A DNA stretch of 64,000 bases from Stutzerimonas stutzeri (lineage in GTDB: Bacteria; Pseudomonadota; Gammaproteobacteria; Pseudomonadales; Pseudomonadaceae). Location: NCBI RefSeq assembly GCF_019090095.1, contig NZ_JAGQFP010000001.1:310001-374000 (forward strand), given 5' to 3'. The notes below the pieces were generated by a model. It had not been told where the DNA came from, did not search any database, and worked only from the letters and a program-made list of their open reading frames with translations. Shown here one piece after another: positions 27,592 through 36,291 of this stretch. Position numbers and translations under genes: made by a program. Position 1 is the first letter of the stretch. Every line of letters begins with the position of its first letter.

Positions 27592-28998
27592 TCAGTCGAG
27601 CAATCCCGCGATGCGCTCGGCGATGTCTGCTGCCGAGTCCGCATCATTCACATTGGTGAAACCCATCAGCAACCCCTGGCGCACCGGCACGTCTCGGTAC
27701 CAGTCGGACAGCGCCTGCAGTGCCAGACCGGCGCGCGGTGCGCGTGCGGCTATGGCGCGGTCGTCCAGCCCATCGGCCAGGCAGGCCAGCACGTGCATGC
27801 CACCCGCCCTCAGCTCCAGATGCATACGCTCGCCGAGCCGTGCAGTCAGTGCTTCGCACAACAATGCTCTGCGGTGCGCATACAGGCTGCGCATCTTTTT
27901 CAAGTGACGGGCGAAATGGCCTTCTTCGATGAACGTCGCGGTGGCGCGTTGCAGCAATTGGGGACAATGGTTGTGCAAGGTGTCGGCCATTCGTACGAAC
28001 TGCGCGACTTGCTCATTCGGCACCACGAGATAGGCTAGGCGAAGACCGGGTATCAGCACTTTGCTGAACGATCCGGTGTAGAGCACGCGCCCTTGAGTAT
28101 CTAGGCTCTTCAGGGCAGGCAACGGTCGCCCGATGTAGCGATACTCACTGTCATAGTCGTCCTCGATGATCCAGCTGCGCTGCTCGTTTGCCCAGGCCAA
28201 TAGCGCCTGCCGACGGGGCAGCGACAGCGAGACGCCTAAAGGGCTCTGATGCGACGGGGTGACGACCGCAAAACGCGCGTCGGGCGCGCGCTCGATACCG
28301 ATATCAACGCGCAGCCCTTGTTCGTCCACCGGAACAGGAACGAGTTGGGTATTGGCTTCTTCGAGAAATCGCCGCGCCAGAAAATAGCCCGGGTCCTCGA
28401 ACCAGCCACGGTCACCCGCCTTCAATACGCAGCGTGAGATCAGTTCAAGACAGGCACGATAGCCCGCGCAAATGAACACTTGATCCGGCGTGCAAGCGAT
28501 GCCTCGGGATATGGCGAGGTAGCGGGCAAGCTCGATACGCAGCGCTTCATCGCCGTGCGGGTTGGGATAGATCATGCCGTCCAGGCCGCCTTGTTGAATG
28601 GCGCGGCTGGCGATGCGCGTCCAGGTCTTGCGCGGAAATGCGTCGAGCGCCGGCAGGCCCATCTGCAAAGGTAGCGGCGCGCGGCCGGTGTGAATTACTT
28701 CATAGGCAGTAGGTGCAGGCGAAGCCGGATTTATGCTGGGCGGCGCCGGCGACAGCTGTGGGCAGACGATCGTCCCCGCCGGACCTCGAGTCTCCAGATA
28801 TCCTTCCCCGATCAGCAGCTGATAGGCCGCTTCCACCGTGCCTCGTGCCAGATTCAGCTCGGACGCCAGCGCCCGCACCGATGGAACCCGATCGCCGGGC
28901 TTCAGCTGACCGGTGCTGATGGCGTCGCGGTAGCGGACGTACAGTTGGCGGAAAACGGGAAGGGTATTCGCGCGATCCGGCATTTCGCGACCTGGCAT
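27592..28998 (-). CDS. MocR/PdxR family transcriptional regulator (GntR + aminotransferase)
   Basis: 468 aa fusion regulator. N-terminal GntR winged helix (LYVRYRDAISTGQLKPGDRV, SVRALASELNLARGTVEAAY) and a C-terminal fold-type I aminotransferase domain with the PLP-lysine motif TGSFSKVLIPGLRLAY and an EDDYDSEYRY segment. MocR proteins bind PLP and often control vitamin B6, GABA or amino-acid genes. It is divergent from the GNAT/oxidoreductase pair at 29203-30274, a plausible target. Confidence 0.9.
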   Translation of the reverse strand: MPGREMPDRANTLPVFRQLYVRYRDAISTGQLKPGDRVPSVRALASELNLARGTVEAAYQLLIGEGYLETRGPAGTIVCPQLSPAPPSINPASPAPTAYEVIHTGRAPLPLQMGLPALDAFPRKTWTRIASRAIQQGGLDGMIYPNPHGDEALRIELARYLAISRGIACTPDQVFICAGYRACLELISRCVLKAGDRGWFEDPGYFLARRFLEEANTQLVPVPVDEQGLRVDIGIERAPDARFAVVTPSHQSPLGVSLSLPRRQALLAWANEQRSWIIEDDYDSEYRYIGRPLPALKSLDTQGRVLYTGSFSKVLIPGLRLAYLVVPNEQVAQFVRMADTLHNHCPQLLQRATATFIEEGHFARHLKKMRSLYAHRRALLCEALTARLGERMHLELRAGGMHVLACLADGLDDRAIAARAPRAGLALQALSDWYRDVPVRQGLLMGFTNVNDADSAADIAERIAGLLD

Positions 28999-29202
28999 CG
29001 AGACCTCCTACAGATGGCTGCCGAATAGTAGCGCACGCGGGCGTAGCGGTCGGCGGCGAGTGGCGCAGCGTGACATGCCCGGTCACCGCGTCGTGGCGAG
29101 CCGTCGCGTATACGATGCCCCATGCATCCTTGTCTTTTTTGGCCCTGTGAGCAGGGCGGCGGCGGACCTATGGTGAGGACCCCTTTCGTAGAGGAATCGA
29201 CC

Positions 29203-29661
29203 ATGAAGACTGCGCCAACCTTTCGCTATCTGAGCGAGGAAACCGATCTGCGCGGAGCCCTCGAACTGATGCGCGAGCTACGACCCCACCTGGTGGACGA
29301 GGCGGCATTCCTCGCCCAGATGGCGCGCCAGTTCGAGCAACATTATCGGTTGCTAAGTGCTTGGCGCGACGATGAACTGGTCGGCCTGGCGGGCTTCCGC
29401 GCGCAGGAGAACCTGCTCTATGGCCGGTTCGTCTATGTGGACGATCTGGTGGTCGCACAATCACAGCGTCAGAAGGGCGTAGGGGCGCAGCTGTTGGGCG
29501 TCGTGCGACGCGAGGCAACACGCGATGGTTACGCACATCTGGTGCTCGATACCGGACTGCATATGCCGCTCGCGCAGCGGTTCTACTTCCGCGAAGGCCT
29601 GCTTGCCAAAGGGATGCACTTCGTTCAGCCATTGCACAATGAGGGACCGCTCCATGCGTGA
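29203..29661 (+). CDS. GNAT family N-acetyltransferase
   Basis: 152 aa. GNAT acetyl-CoA fold with VYVDDLVVAQSQRQKGVGAQLL (motif A, Q/R-x-x-G-x-G/A) and a late HLVLDTGLHMPLAQRFYFREG motif B. The ATG at 29203 follows AGAGGAATCGACC; the longer frame from 29122 starts in non-conserved sequence. It overlaps the next gene by 8 bp, so the pair is one operon, divergent from the MocR regulator. Confidence 0.87.
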   Translation: MKTAPTFRYLSEETDLRGALELMRELRPHLVDEAAFLAQMARQFEQHYRLLSAWRDDELVGLAGFRAQENLLYGRFVYVDDLVVAQSQRQKGVGAQLLGVVRREATRDGYAHLVLDTGLHMPLAQRFYFREGLLAKGMHFVQPLHNEGPLHA

Positions 29662-30274
29662 GATTCTGTTGATCAATGCGAGCCCGCGCCCAGATGTGTC
29701 CATTGGATACGAGCTGGCAAATGAACTGGTCGATGTCGTGCGCATCCGTCGTCCCGATCTGATTGTGACGCGACGGGATCTAGCCGGCGTCGCGCTCGCG
29801 CCTTTGAGCGAGTCCTATGCAGATGCACTCACGCGTCGAACTCCGGATACCGACCCGGTCTTCACTGTATCTGAAAGCCTGATTGGCGAACTCGAGCGCA
29901 GCGACGCACTGCTGATCGCCACGCCCATGCACAATTTCACGATACCGGCGGTACTAAAGCTCTGGATCGATCATGTCGTCCGGATCGGTCGTACCTTCGC
30001 CGCGACGCCCGATGGCAAAGTCGGGTTGCTAGCGGACCGGCCCGTTTATGTGATCGTCAGTTCCGGTGGTTTCCACCGCGGTGTTCGAGCGCGCCAACCC
30101 GACTTCCTGACCGCATACCTGCGCCATGTGCTGAGCACCATCGGCCTGTTCGATGTGCACTTCGTCTATCTGCAAGGGCTGGTCGCCGGCGAGGAAACAG
30201 TAAAGGCCGAATGCGAGGCGGCACGCCAACGGTTGTCGATGGAGCCACTGTTCGCACGTCATGAGCCGGCCTGA
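29654..30274 (+). CDS. FMN-dependent NAD(P)H oxidoreductase (azoreductase-like)
   Basis: 206 aa flavodoxin-like fold. N-terminal ILLINASPRPDVSIGYELA matches the FMN phosphate-binding loop and PMHNFTIPAVLKLWIDHVVR is the AzoR/NQO2 signature. Likely reduces quinones, azo or nitro compounds using NAD(P)H. Start ATG overlaps the GNAT stop, so they are translationally coupled. Confidence 0.87.
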   Translation: MREILLINASPRPDVSIGYELANELVDVVRIRRPDLIVTRRDLAGVALAPLSESYADALTRRTPDTDPVFTVSESLIGELERSDALLIATPMHNFTIPAVLKLWIDHVVRIGRTFAATPDGKVGLLADRPVYVIVSSGGFHRGVRARQPDFLTAYLRHVLSTIGLFDVHFVYLQGLVAGEETVKAECEAARQRLSMEPLFARHEPA

Positions 30275-30485
30275 CTGCAGAGTATGTCGAAAGAGTAAGC
30301 GTAGGACCCGGAAGGGCCGGTTATCTGCTGGCGGCTCACTCTCCGTTACCAGTTGGTTCTGAGGCGTAACGTCTGCTTTCGGCCAAAAGCGGCCGGAGCA
30401 CGTTCGATGCCCTGCCCTAAGATCTGGAAGTGTCTACAGAAGAAGGGCTGATTCAGATTGCAAGCGGATGGCTATCTTGGCTCCA

Positions 30486-31721
30486 TCACGCCTGCATCAG
30501 ACGCCGAATCCAGCGACGGTAGCGCATGCTACGAATTGCAATGTCCAACTGTTGTTCCAGAAGCGCATACGCAGGTGACACGTTGGGTTTGGTTGGCCGC
30601 CCTCGACTCAAACGACGTATTTGATGCTTCACCATTGCCATATAGCCGATGGAGGCAAGAACCTTGTTCTTCCAGGTTATGCCTCGCATCGCCGGTGCAT
30701 TCTGGGCACCTTCGCGCCACTCTTTCGGCAAGTGAGGGTCAATTGCTAACGCAGTGGCCATGCCAACCATACCGATGCCACTGTTCAAAACTTGTTCAGC
30801 AATCGGCAATCGTCGGATCCCGCCGGTGACCATGATCGGGATCGTTGCGACAGAGGAGATTTCCTTGGCGAACTCCAGAAAGTAGGCTTCGCGCGCCAGC
30901 GTTTGCCCATCACGGGCCTGCCCATGCATGGCGGGCGCCTCATAGCTGCCGCCTGACAGCTCGATCAGATCAACCCCAAGCGGATCGAGCATCTCGACGA
31001 CCCTCTTTGCATCGTCCGAGCTGAAGCCTCCACGCTGGAAATCGGCGGAATTGATCTTCACCGCAACCGCGAATTGCTTGCCCACGCTAGCGCGTACGCC
31101 CTTGACGATCTCGACCAGCAGCCGCGCCCGGTTCTCAACCGAACCGCCCCATTGGTCTTGCCGCTTGTTCGTGATTGGGGAGAGAAACTGGCTTAGCAGG
31201 TAGCCATGTGCCGCGTGAACCTGTACGCCATTGAATCCAAACTGCTCGGCAAGCATCGCAGTCTTGATAAAACGGCTCTTTACATTCTGGATGTCAGTTT
31301 CAGTCATAGCCCTAGGTGGTTTGAACTGTTTGGAAAAGCTGCCCATTTGCATGGCCACCTCGGACGGGGCAATGGTGTCCTGTTGCAGCGCGGCCGGCAT
31401 TTGCCTACCAGGGTGATTGATCTGCATCCAAACATGGCCGCCTCTGGATCGAGCTGCGGCTGACCACGCCTTGAATCGATCGGCAAATTCATCACTCTCC
31501 AGAACCACGCCGCCCGGCCCGGTCATTGCGTGACGATCAATCATGACATTGCCAGTGAGCATCAGGCCCACCTCGCCCTCCGCCCACGTCCGATACAGGC
31601 GAATCAAGGTAGCCGATGGCGCGTGGTCTTGATCGCCCATGCTTTCTTCCATTGCAGCTTTGGCAAAACGATTCGGAATGACCGCCCCGTTGGGCAGCGT
31701 AAGGGGAGTAAACGCCAGCAT
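30486..31721 (-). CDS. NADH:flavin oxidoreductase / old yellow enzyme family
   Basis: 411 aa TIM-barrel flavoprotein. FTPLTLPNGAVIPNRFAKAAM is the OYE N-terminal strand, QINHPGRQMP, VQVHAAHGYLLSQFLSP (substrate histidines) and GSVENRARLLVEIV are class motifs, and PIMVTGGIRR binds the FMN phosphate. No C-terminal iron-sulfur or NAD domain, so it is the short form. It carries a MerR-type promoter directly upstream with the same operator as the divergent operon and the merR gene. Substrate unknown. Confidence 0.9.
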   Translation of the reverse strand: MLAFTPLTLPNGAVIPNRFAKAAMEESMGDQDHAPSATLIRLYRTWAEGEVGLMLTGNVMIDRHAMTGPGGVVLESDEFADRFKAWSAAARSRGGHVWMQINHPGRQMPAALQQDTIAPSEVAMQMGSFSKQFKPPRAMTETDIQNVKSRFIKTAMLAEQFGFNGVQVHAAHGYLLSQFLSPITNKRQDQWGGSVENRARLLVEIVKGVRASVGKQFAVAVKINSADFQRGGFSSDDAKRVVEMLDPLGVDLIELSGGSYEAPAMHGQARDGQTLAREAYFLEFAKEISSVATIPIMVTGGIRRLPIAEQVLNSGIGMVGMATALAIDPHLPKEWREGAQNAPAMRGITWKNKVLASIGYMAMVKHQIRRLSRGRPTKPNVSPAYALLEQQLDIAIRSMRYRRWIRRLMQA

Positions 31722-31751
31722 GATGTGCGCCCTAAGTGGATACTAGGGGGC

Positions 31752-31782
31752 ATTAAAACTTTGAACATAAGTTTAAGGTCAA
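31752..31782 (-). promoter_or_regulatory. MerR-type promoter and operator for the OYE gene
   Basis: On the minus strand TTGACC, a 19-base spacer, TTTAAT. The spacer holds the operator AACTTTGAACATAAGTTTAA (plus-strand reading, 31757-31776) with AACTT-N7-AAGTT symmetry. An over-long 19-bp spacer carrying the operator is the hallmark of MerR-activated promoters. Confidence 0.8.
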
Positions 31783-31935
31783 GGCGAATTTACAACACCG
31801 GACCATGGGCACGCTCCGCTCCAGTAGAGCTCGTTAGAACTATCGAAGCCCGTTCCTCAATCTTCGGTTGGATGTGCTGCATGTCTGGCGATCACGGGGC
31901 GCCACAGTCCTAACAACTGGACACAAAACCCTCGA

Positions 31936-31966
31936 TTGACATTAAAGCTAACTTCAAACTTACCCT
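31936..31966 (+). promoter_or_regulatory. MerR-type promoter and operator for the ADC-like/ALDH operon
   Basis: TTGACA (31936-31941), 19-base spacer, TACCCT. The spacer is TTAAAGCTAACTTCAAACT, the same operator class as at the OYE and merR genes (TTAAA-S-N5-TTCAAA-S-TT). The -10 is weak, which fits dependence on an activator. It lies 36 bp upstream of the first start codon. Confidence 0.78.
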
Positions 31967-32002
31967 CGCCCGGCGATGCCATTCATCTCCGAGGCGATAC
32001 AA

Positions 32003-32971
32003 ATGAACGTTACTTACCTAGCCCCCATCTTAGCCACCTTCCTGCTGGCCAAAGCCGCAGCTGTGCATGCGGCCGAAACCACCACTATTCAGATCGGCAG
32101 CCACGACGTACCCGTGGTGAAAGGGGGCCTGTATGACCGCTTTCGCTCCAACCCACCACTTTCCGTCATTGCCGCCGAATCACCGAAAACCGACTTGAGC
32201 TGGTTCAACGGGATCGAGAAGGAAAAAGTCGATATTGGCTTTGAAAGTTATTCCCCGAACTTCTACTACGAAAACAGCCGGGTCACCGCCATTTTCACCG
32301 CTGACCTGGCGCGCCTCCGCGAGTTGATGCCGCCCGAGATTTTGGAGCAGGTGCAGCCGCTGCAAGTGTGGCCTGGCCGAGGGGTTGTCGCGCTGACCGC
32401 TTACGCCTACCACTACTGCGATAACGACAGCTACAACGAGATCGGCCTGTCTGTCGTCACCAACAAACCCGAATCGTCGAACTGGGGGCCGCTCTCCTTG
32501 ATGGGACAGTCGTTCTCCGATGACTTCTGGGGCTATGTGCTGAAGTTGCCCGTCGATACCAAGCTGGCTGAGGTGCGTGGCGTTGTTGGTTACAACCTTC
32601 CCAAATGGCTGACGCGCATCGACTACAACGAGGGCGAGAACAACGTTGTCGTCAAAATCTTCGACAGCGAAACCCAGGCGCTGGACCTGACGCTGGAGAC
32701 GCGCAAGCTCGACGTTTCTTCCAGCAACGAAAACTTGGTAACGACCAGCTTCACGAACATCGACCAGCAAGGGCAACTGACCACCGGCTACAGCATTTCC
32801 CGTCAGTTGCGCCATGCCAGCACGTCGGATGCCGGTGCGGTGAAGCTGACGCTGACGGACGGCAGCCTTTCTCGCTTCATCGAGTCGCTGAAGCTGGGAA
32901 AGATGGTCAAGTACGAGTACGTCCCCGACTTCCAGGCGGCGCTGTACGCGCCCAAACCGCTGAAGCCCTAA
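32003..32971 (+). CDS. exported acetoacetate-decarboxylase-like protein
   Basis: 322 aa. N-terminal signal peptide (YLAPILATFLLAKAAAVHA-AE) followed by an acetoacetate decarboxylase superfamily fold: LRELMPPEILEQVQPLQVWP, GVVALTAYAYHYCDNDSYNEIG and WGYVLKLPVDTKLAEVRGVVG. Classical ADC is cytosolic and has a Schiff-base lysine; periplasmic relatives have no firm function, so decarboxylase activity is uncertain. Start at 32003 (MNVTYLA). It is followed 19 bp later by the ALDH gene, in one operon under the MerR-type promoter. Confidence 0.75.
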   Translation: MNVTYLAPILATFLLAKAAAVHAAETTTIQIGSHDVPVVKGGLYDRFRSNPPLSVIAAESPKTDLSWFNGIEKEKVDIGFESYSPNFYYENSRVTAIFTADLARLRELMPPEILEQVQPLQVWPGRGVVALTAYAYHYCDNDSYNEIGLSVVTNKPESSNWGPLSLMGQSFSDDFWGYVLKLPVDTKLAEVRGVVGYNLPKWLTRIDYNEGENNVVVKIFDSETQALDLTLETRKLDVSSSNENLVTTSFTNIDQQGQLTTGYSISRQLRHASTSDAGAVKLTLTDGSLSRFIESLKLGKMVKYEYVPDFQAALYAPKPLKP

Positions 32972-32990
32972 CCGCCGGAGACACATCATC

Positions 32991-34427
32991 ATGCTCGATG
33001 AAGACAGCGCCCGCATAGCCGACCTGCTGCACCGCCAGCGCCAAGCATTCCTCCACGACGGCCCGCCGGATCTGCCGCTGCGCAAGTCGCGGCTCGCCCG
33101 GCTGCGCGCCGCCGTGCTCGCACACCGCGAGGCGCTGAAGGACGCGGTCAGCGCCGATTTTGGCAACCGTTCGCGCCACGAGACCGACATCATGGAACTG
33201 TCCTGTGTCGTCCAGGCCATTGATTACCTGTCCAGCCACCTGCGCCGCTTCATGAAGCGTGAGCGTCGCCATGTGCAATTTGTCTACCGCTCAGCGCGCG
33301 CCTACGTGGAATACCAACCGCTCGGTGTCGTGGGCATTATGGCGCCGTGGAACTACCCCATCTCCCTCACTCTGGTGCCGCTGGCCACTGCGCTGGCGGC
33401 CGGCAACCGTGCCATGCTCAAACCCTCGGAACTGACCCCGCGCATCAGCGAGGCGCTGCGGCAGATGCTGGCGGAGACTTTCACGGAAGATGAAGTGGCC
33501 TTGGTGCTGGGTGGCCCTGATGTCGGCGCCGCATTCAGCGCCCTGCCTTTCGATCACCTGCTATTCACCGGCAGCACGCAGGTGGGTCGTAAGGTGATGC
33601 GCGCCGCCAGTGACAACCTGGTGCCCGTGACCCTGGAGCTGGGCGGCAAGAGTCCCGCCATCGTGGCGCGCGGCCACGTCAACGACCGTACTCTGCAAAA
33701 CCTGGTGTACGGCAAGCTTTCCAATGCGGGCCAGACCTGCGTGGCACCGGACTATGCGCTAGTACATGAAGACGACCTTGAGGCGTTTATCGCCCGCTAT
33801 ACCGCTACGGTACAACGCTTTTACCCAGATGGCCCGGCCAGCTCCGACTACACGACCATAGTTAGCGACGGCCACTACGACCGGCTGCGCGGGCTGGTAG
33901 ACAATGCGCGCCGCAACGGCGCACGCGTTATCGAAGTCGGCGCGCGCCCTGATCACCTGCCTGGGCGCCAGCGCACCCTGGTGCCCACGCTTGTCGTTAG
34001 TGTTAGCGATGAAGCGCCGATCATGCAGGAAGAAATCTTCGGCCCGATCCTTCCGGTACGTACCTATGCCGACATCGAGGAGGCTATCGCCTACGTAAAC
34101 GCGCGGCCCCGCCCGCTCGCGCTCTACTACTTCGGCGCCGAGGACGGCGACTGCGGCCAGGTGCTGGCGCGCACCACCTCCGGCAACGTGGGCATCAACA
34201 ACACTCTAATGCACGTAGCACAGGATGATCTGCCCTTCGGTGGGGTCGGCGCGAGCGGCATGGGGGCCTATCACGGCATCGAGGGCTTCCGTGCGATGAG
34301 CCATGCCAAGGGCGTGTTCGTGCAAGGCCGCTGGAACTTCCCCGGCCTACTTCATGCTCCGTTTGGCAAGCTTGCCAAGATGGCCATCTCCTTCACTTTG
34401 GGACAAAACAAGACATCATCGCGATGA
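32991..34427 (+). CDS. aldehyde dehydrogenase, coniferyl-aldehyde type
   Basis: 478 aa class-3-like ALDH. GIMAPWNYPISLTLVPLATA, ELGGKSPAIVARG (catalytic-base glutamate) and NAGQTCVAPDYALV (nucleophilic cysteine in QTC) are clear. It most resembles coniferyl aldehyde dehydrogenases (CalB group), which oxidise aromatic aldehydes with NAD. GGAG lies 10 bp before ATG. Downstream of the ADC-like gene, and upstream of merR. The whole set looks like an aldehyde or enone detoxification unit, which is inference. Confidence 0.9.
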   Translation: MLDEDSARIADLLHRQRQAFLHDGPPDLPLRKSRLARLRAAVLAHREALKDAVSADFGNRSRHETDIMELSCVVQAIDYLSSHLRRFMKRERRHVQFVYRSARAYVEYQPLGVVGIMAPWNYPISLTLVPLATALAAGNRAMLKPSELTPRISEALRQMLAETFTEDEVALVLGGPDVGAAFSALPFDHLLFTGSTQVGRKVMRAASDNLVPVTLELGGKSPAIVARGHVNDRTLQNLVYGKLSNAGQTCVAPDYALVHEDDLEAFIARYTATVQRFYPDGPASSDYTTIVSDGHYDRLRGLVDNARRNGARVIEVGARPDHLPGRQRTLVPTLVVSVSDEAPIMQEEIFGPILPVRTYADIEEAIAYVNARPRPLALYYFGAEDGDCGQVLARTTSGNVGINNTLMHVAQDDLPFGGVGASGMGAYHGIEGFRAMSHAKGVFVQGRWNFPGLLHAPFGKLAKMAISFTLGQNKTSSR

Positions 34428-34644
34428 CCACCGGAGAGCTCGACCGGTGTGAGAGCACAGTACGTCTGCATCTGACGAAGGTATTGGCTTGTTGACGAGA
34501 GCGAAACGGCACGCCATGGACTGTCGCAATCATGGCAAAAATGCGGGTTCATGCTTCGGCCGATTTCAAACGGGTAGAACGTAGGTTTCGCCGGATGAAC
34601 AACATTCGTTGTTGCCCCAATGCTCACTATCTGTGTGTGGTTCG

Positions 34645-34675
34645 ATAATAACTTTGAAGTAATGTTTAACGTCAC
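34645..34675 (-). promoter_or_regulatory. third MerR operator, upstream of merR
   Basis: Plus-strand operator AACTTTGAAGTAATGTTTAA (34650-34669) differs from the OYE copy in few positions. In the same orientation as the OYE site it sits in a 19-bp spacer between GTGACG and TATTAT on the minus strand, so a leftward promoter is formed. It lies 28 bp before the merR start and would also let MerR block or activate its own gene. Confidence 0.7.
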
Positions 34676-34696
34676 ACTACTTGGAGCAACTCAGTC

Positions 34697-35149
34697 ATGA
34701 AAATTGGAGAGCTCGCACAGCGCACAGGTCTCGCGCCTTCACGTATCCGATTCTATGAACGTATCGGTCTGCTTAAGATGGTCGAACGAAAGCAAAACGG
34801 GTATCGCAGTTACCCCAACGATGCAGTCTTGGCTCTCAAACTCATTTCCGCCGGGCAGCGTGCAGGCTTCAGTTTGGACGAGTTGCGCGCGCTGTTGCCC
34901 AGCGATCTCGCTAGCTGGGAACATGGCAATCTGCTCGAAACTCTACGCCGCAAGGTTCAAGACATCGAGACACTGCAAGCGCAACTCGCACAAAGCAAAG
35001 CAGAGCTGATTGGGCTGATAGCGCAGATCGAAGCTAAGCCGCTGGATATGGACTGCGCCGCCAATGCCCGCCGCGTACTCTCGGAAATACCGATGGCGGA
35101 AACCGGCAATGCACCGCGACCCACTAAAACACATCGTCATCGCGATTAG
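34697..35149 (+). CDS. MerR family transcriptional regulator
   Basis: 150 aa. N-terminal MerR winged helix (MKIGELAQRTGLAPSRIRFY, ERIGLLKMVERKQNGYRSYP) and an antiparallel coiled-coil region (LLETLRRKVQDIETLQAQLAQSK). Only one cysteine (MDCAANARR) is present, so it is not a classical metal sensor and may sense an aldehyde or organic electrophile. Three matching operators tie it to the OYE gene, the ADC-like/ALDH operon and itself. Confidence 0.9.
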   Translation: MKIGELAQRTGLAPSRIRFYERIGLLKMVERKQNGYRSYPNDAVLALKLISAGQRAGFSLDELRALLPSDLASWEHGNLLETLRRKVQDIETLQAQLAQSKAELIGLIAQIEAKPLDMDCAANARRVLSEIPMAETGNAPRPTKTHRHRD

Positions 35150-35559
35150 AGGATAAGCGCTAATAGGAATGCAACCGCTCGACAGGTTCGGCATGCATAA
35201 AGGACACGCTGGCCGATTAGTTATATCCGTTGTTTTTATCAACTTAATCAGTCGGTGGCGTCGTGGCCTCGCATTCGGTCTACGCCCAATGGCGGCTTTT
35301 GGCCGGTAGCCGCCTCTGCCCAGACGCAGCTACCGGCCCCAATCCGTCGATCTGCGGCGGCCGATGCCGAAAGGGCGTATTCGATGCTATGTGAATAACA
35401 GCCCGTGCAGCAGGCGAGGAGATCGAAGACTTTGAAGTGCTAATGCCCGACTCGCAGCGTGGCGCGGGCGGCAGTAGAAGCGCGGACTGAGAACCCATGC
35501 GTAACAGGTCTTATGGCCGATTGATAGGATCGGGATACCATCGAGCCAGCCCAAAAACC
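35150..35559. other. 410-bp intergenic region with a long hairpin
   Basis: Lies between merR and the AP2-domain gene and marks the left edge of the T6SS accessory island. It contains the inverted repeat GGCCGGTAGC (35301-35310) / GCTACCGGCC (35329-35338) with an 18-base loop, directly after a GGCGGCTTTTGGCCG motif that recurs in other intergenic gaps here. Base composition falls below the flanking core DNA. No credible ORF. Confidence 0.55.
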
Positions 35560-36087
35560 ATGCAGCCAACCTCTCTTGCCGCACCCACCAGTACCATGTC
35601 GACCGAGCTCTACGGCATTACAGCCATTACTCACTCCAGCGGCGCAAAAGCCTGGAGAGTGACCCTTTTTCGTGACGGTAGAAAAGTCATTGATAAGGAG
35701 TTCCCGCATCTGACGCACGGAGGCGAGGCTTTGGCGCTGCAGAAAGCCCAGGCCTGCCGTGACGAAATGATGCTCCAGTACCCGCCGAGACACAGCCGAG
35801 AGGTACGGAAAAAGGTTCGCAAGACCAATACGAGTGGCCACCCGGGCGTCACGCGCTATCGCATGGGTAGGTACTGGTACTGGGTCGCACAGACCAAACG
35901 CCGCGACGGTAAGCCGATCAAAAAGTCGTTTCGGATCGACCTGTATGGTGAGCAACAGGCGAAAGCGCATGCGATCGCCGAACGTGATCGTCAACTCGCG
36001 GGGATTGATCATCGCGTGTTTCGCTCGGCTGGTGGCGAGCAGCATTACGAAAGGCTGCTCCGTGGCGCTCGTCCAGGCACCCCGTGA
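35560..36087 (+). CDS. AP2-domain protein
   Basis: About 175 aa. The C-terminal half carries an AP2/ERF-like DNA-binding fold: SGHPGVTRYRMGRYWYWVAQ, then KKSFRIDLYGEQQAKAHAIA (N-SG-GV ... W-A ... F ... A-A pattern). Its N-terminal half (ITAITHSSGAKAWRVTLFRD) resembles a second, weaker copy of the same strand pattern. In bacteria AP2 domains are found in phage and homing proteins and in some stand-alone regulators. Start uncertain: ATG at 35560 or 35596, neither with a strong ribosome site. It borders the vgrG cluster. Confidence 0.6.
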   Translation: MQPTSLAAPTSTMSTELYGITAITHSSGAKAWRVTLFRDGRKVIDKEFPHLTHGGEALALQKAQACRDEMMLQYPPRHSREVRKKVRKTNTSGHPGVTRYRMGRYWYWVAQTKRRDGKPIKKSFRIDLYGEQQAKAHAIAERDRQLAGIDHRVFRSAGGEQHYERLLRGARPGTP

Positions 36088-36291
36088 TCAGCCAGGAATT
36101 TGGCCAACGGCCTGTGTAGTTCCTGACTAAGTTTGATCTGCGTCTTGTTTCCAAACTGTTTCTTATCCAAACGTGATTTGCGCACGAGGGTGTGCAAGAA
36201 CCTGCCATTGCTTTGCGGCTAGCCTTCGCGCCTTGGAATAAGTCGTCATGCTGGCTCTGGCCGGTCATGTGCAGGAAGCAGAGGAAACAGG

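Noticed and set aside
34352..34675. Minus-strand 107-codon ORF under the leftward MerR-type promoter
   Set aside because: Its start lies before the promoter and it overlaps the ALDH gene; no recognisable fold.
35301..35338. Integron attC-like hairpin
   Set aside because: Has paired arms, but no attC core sites (RYYYAAC type) and no integrase or cassette array was seen.
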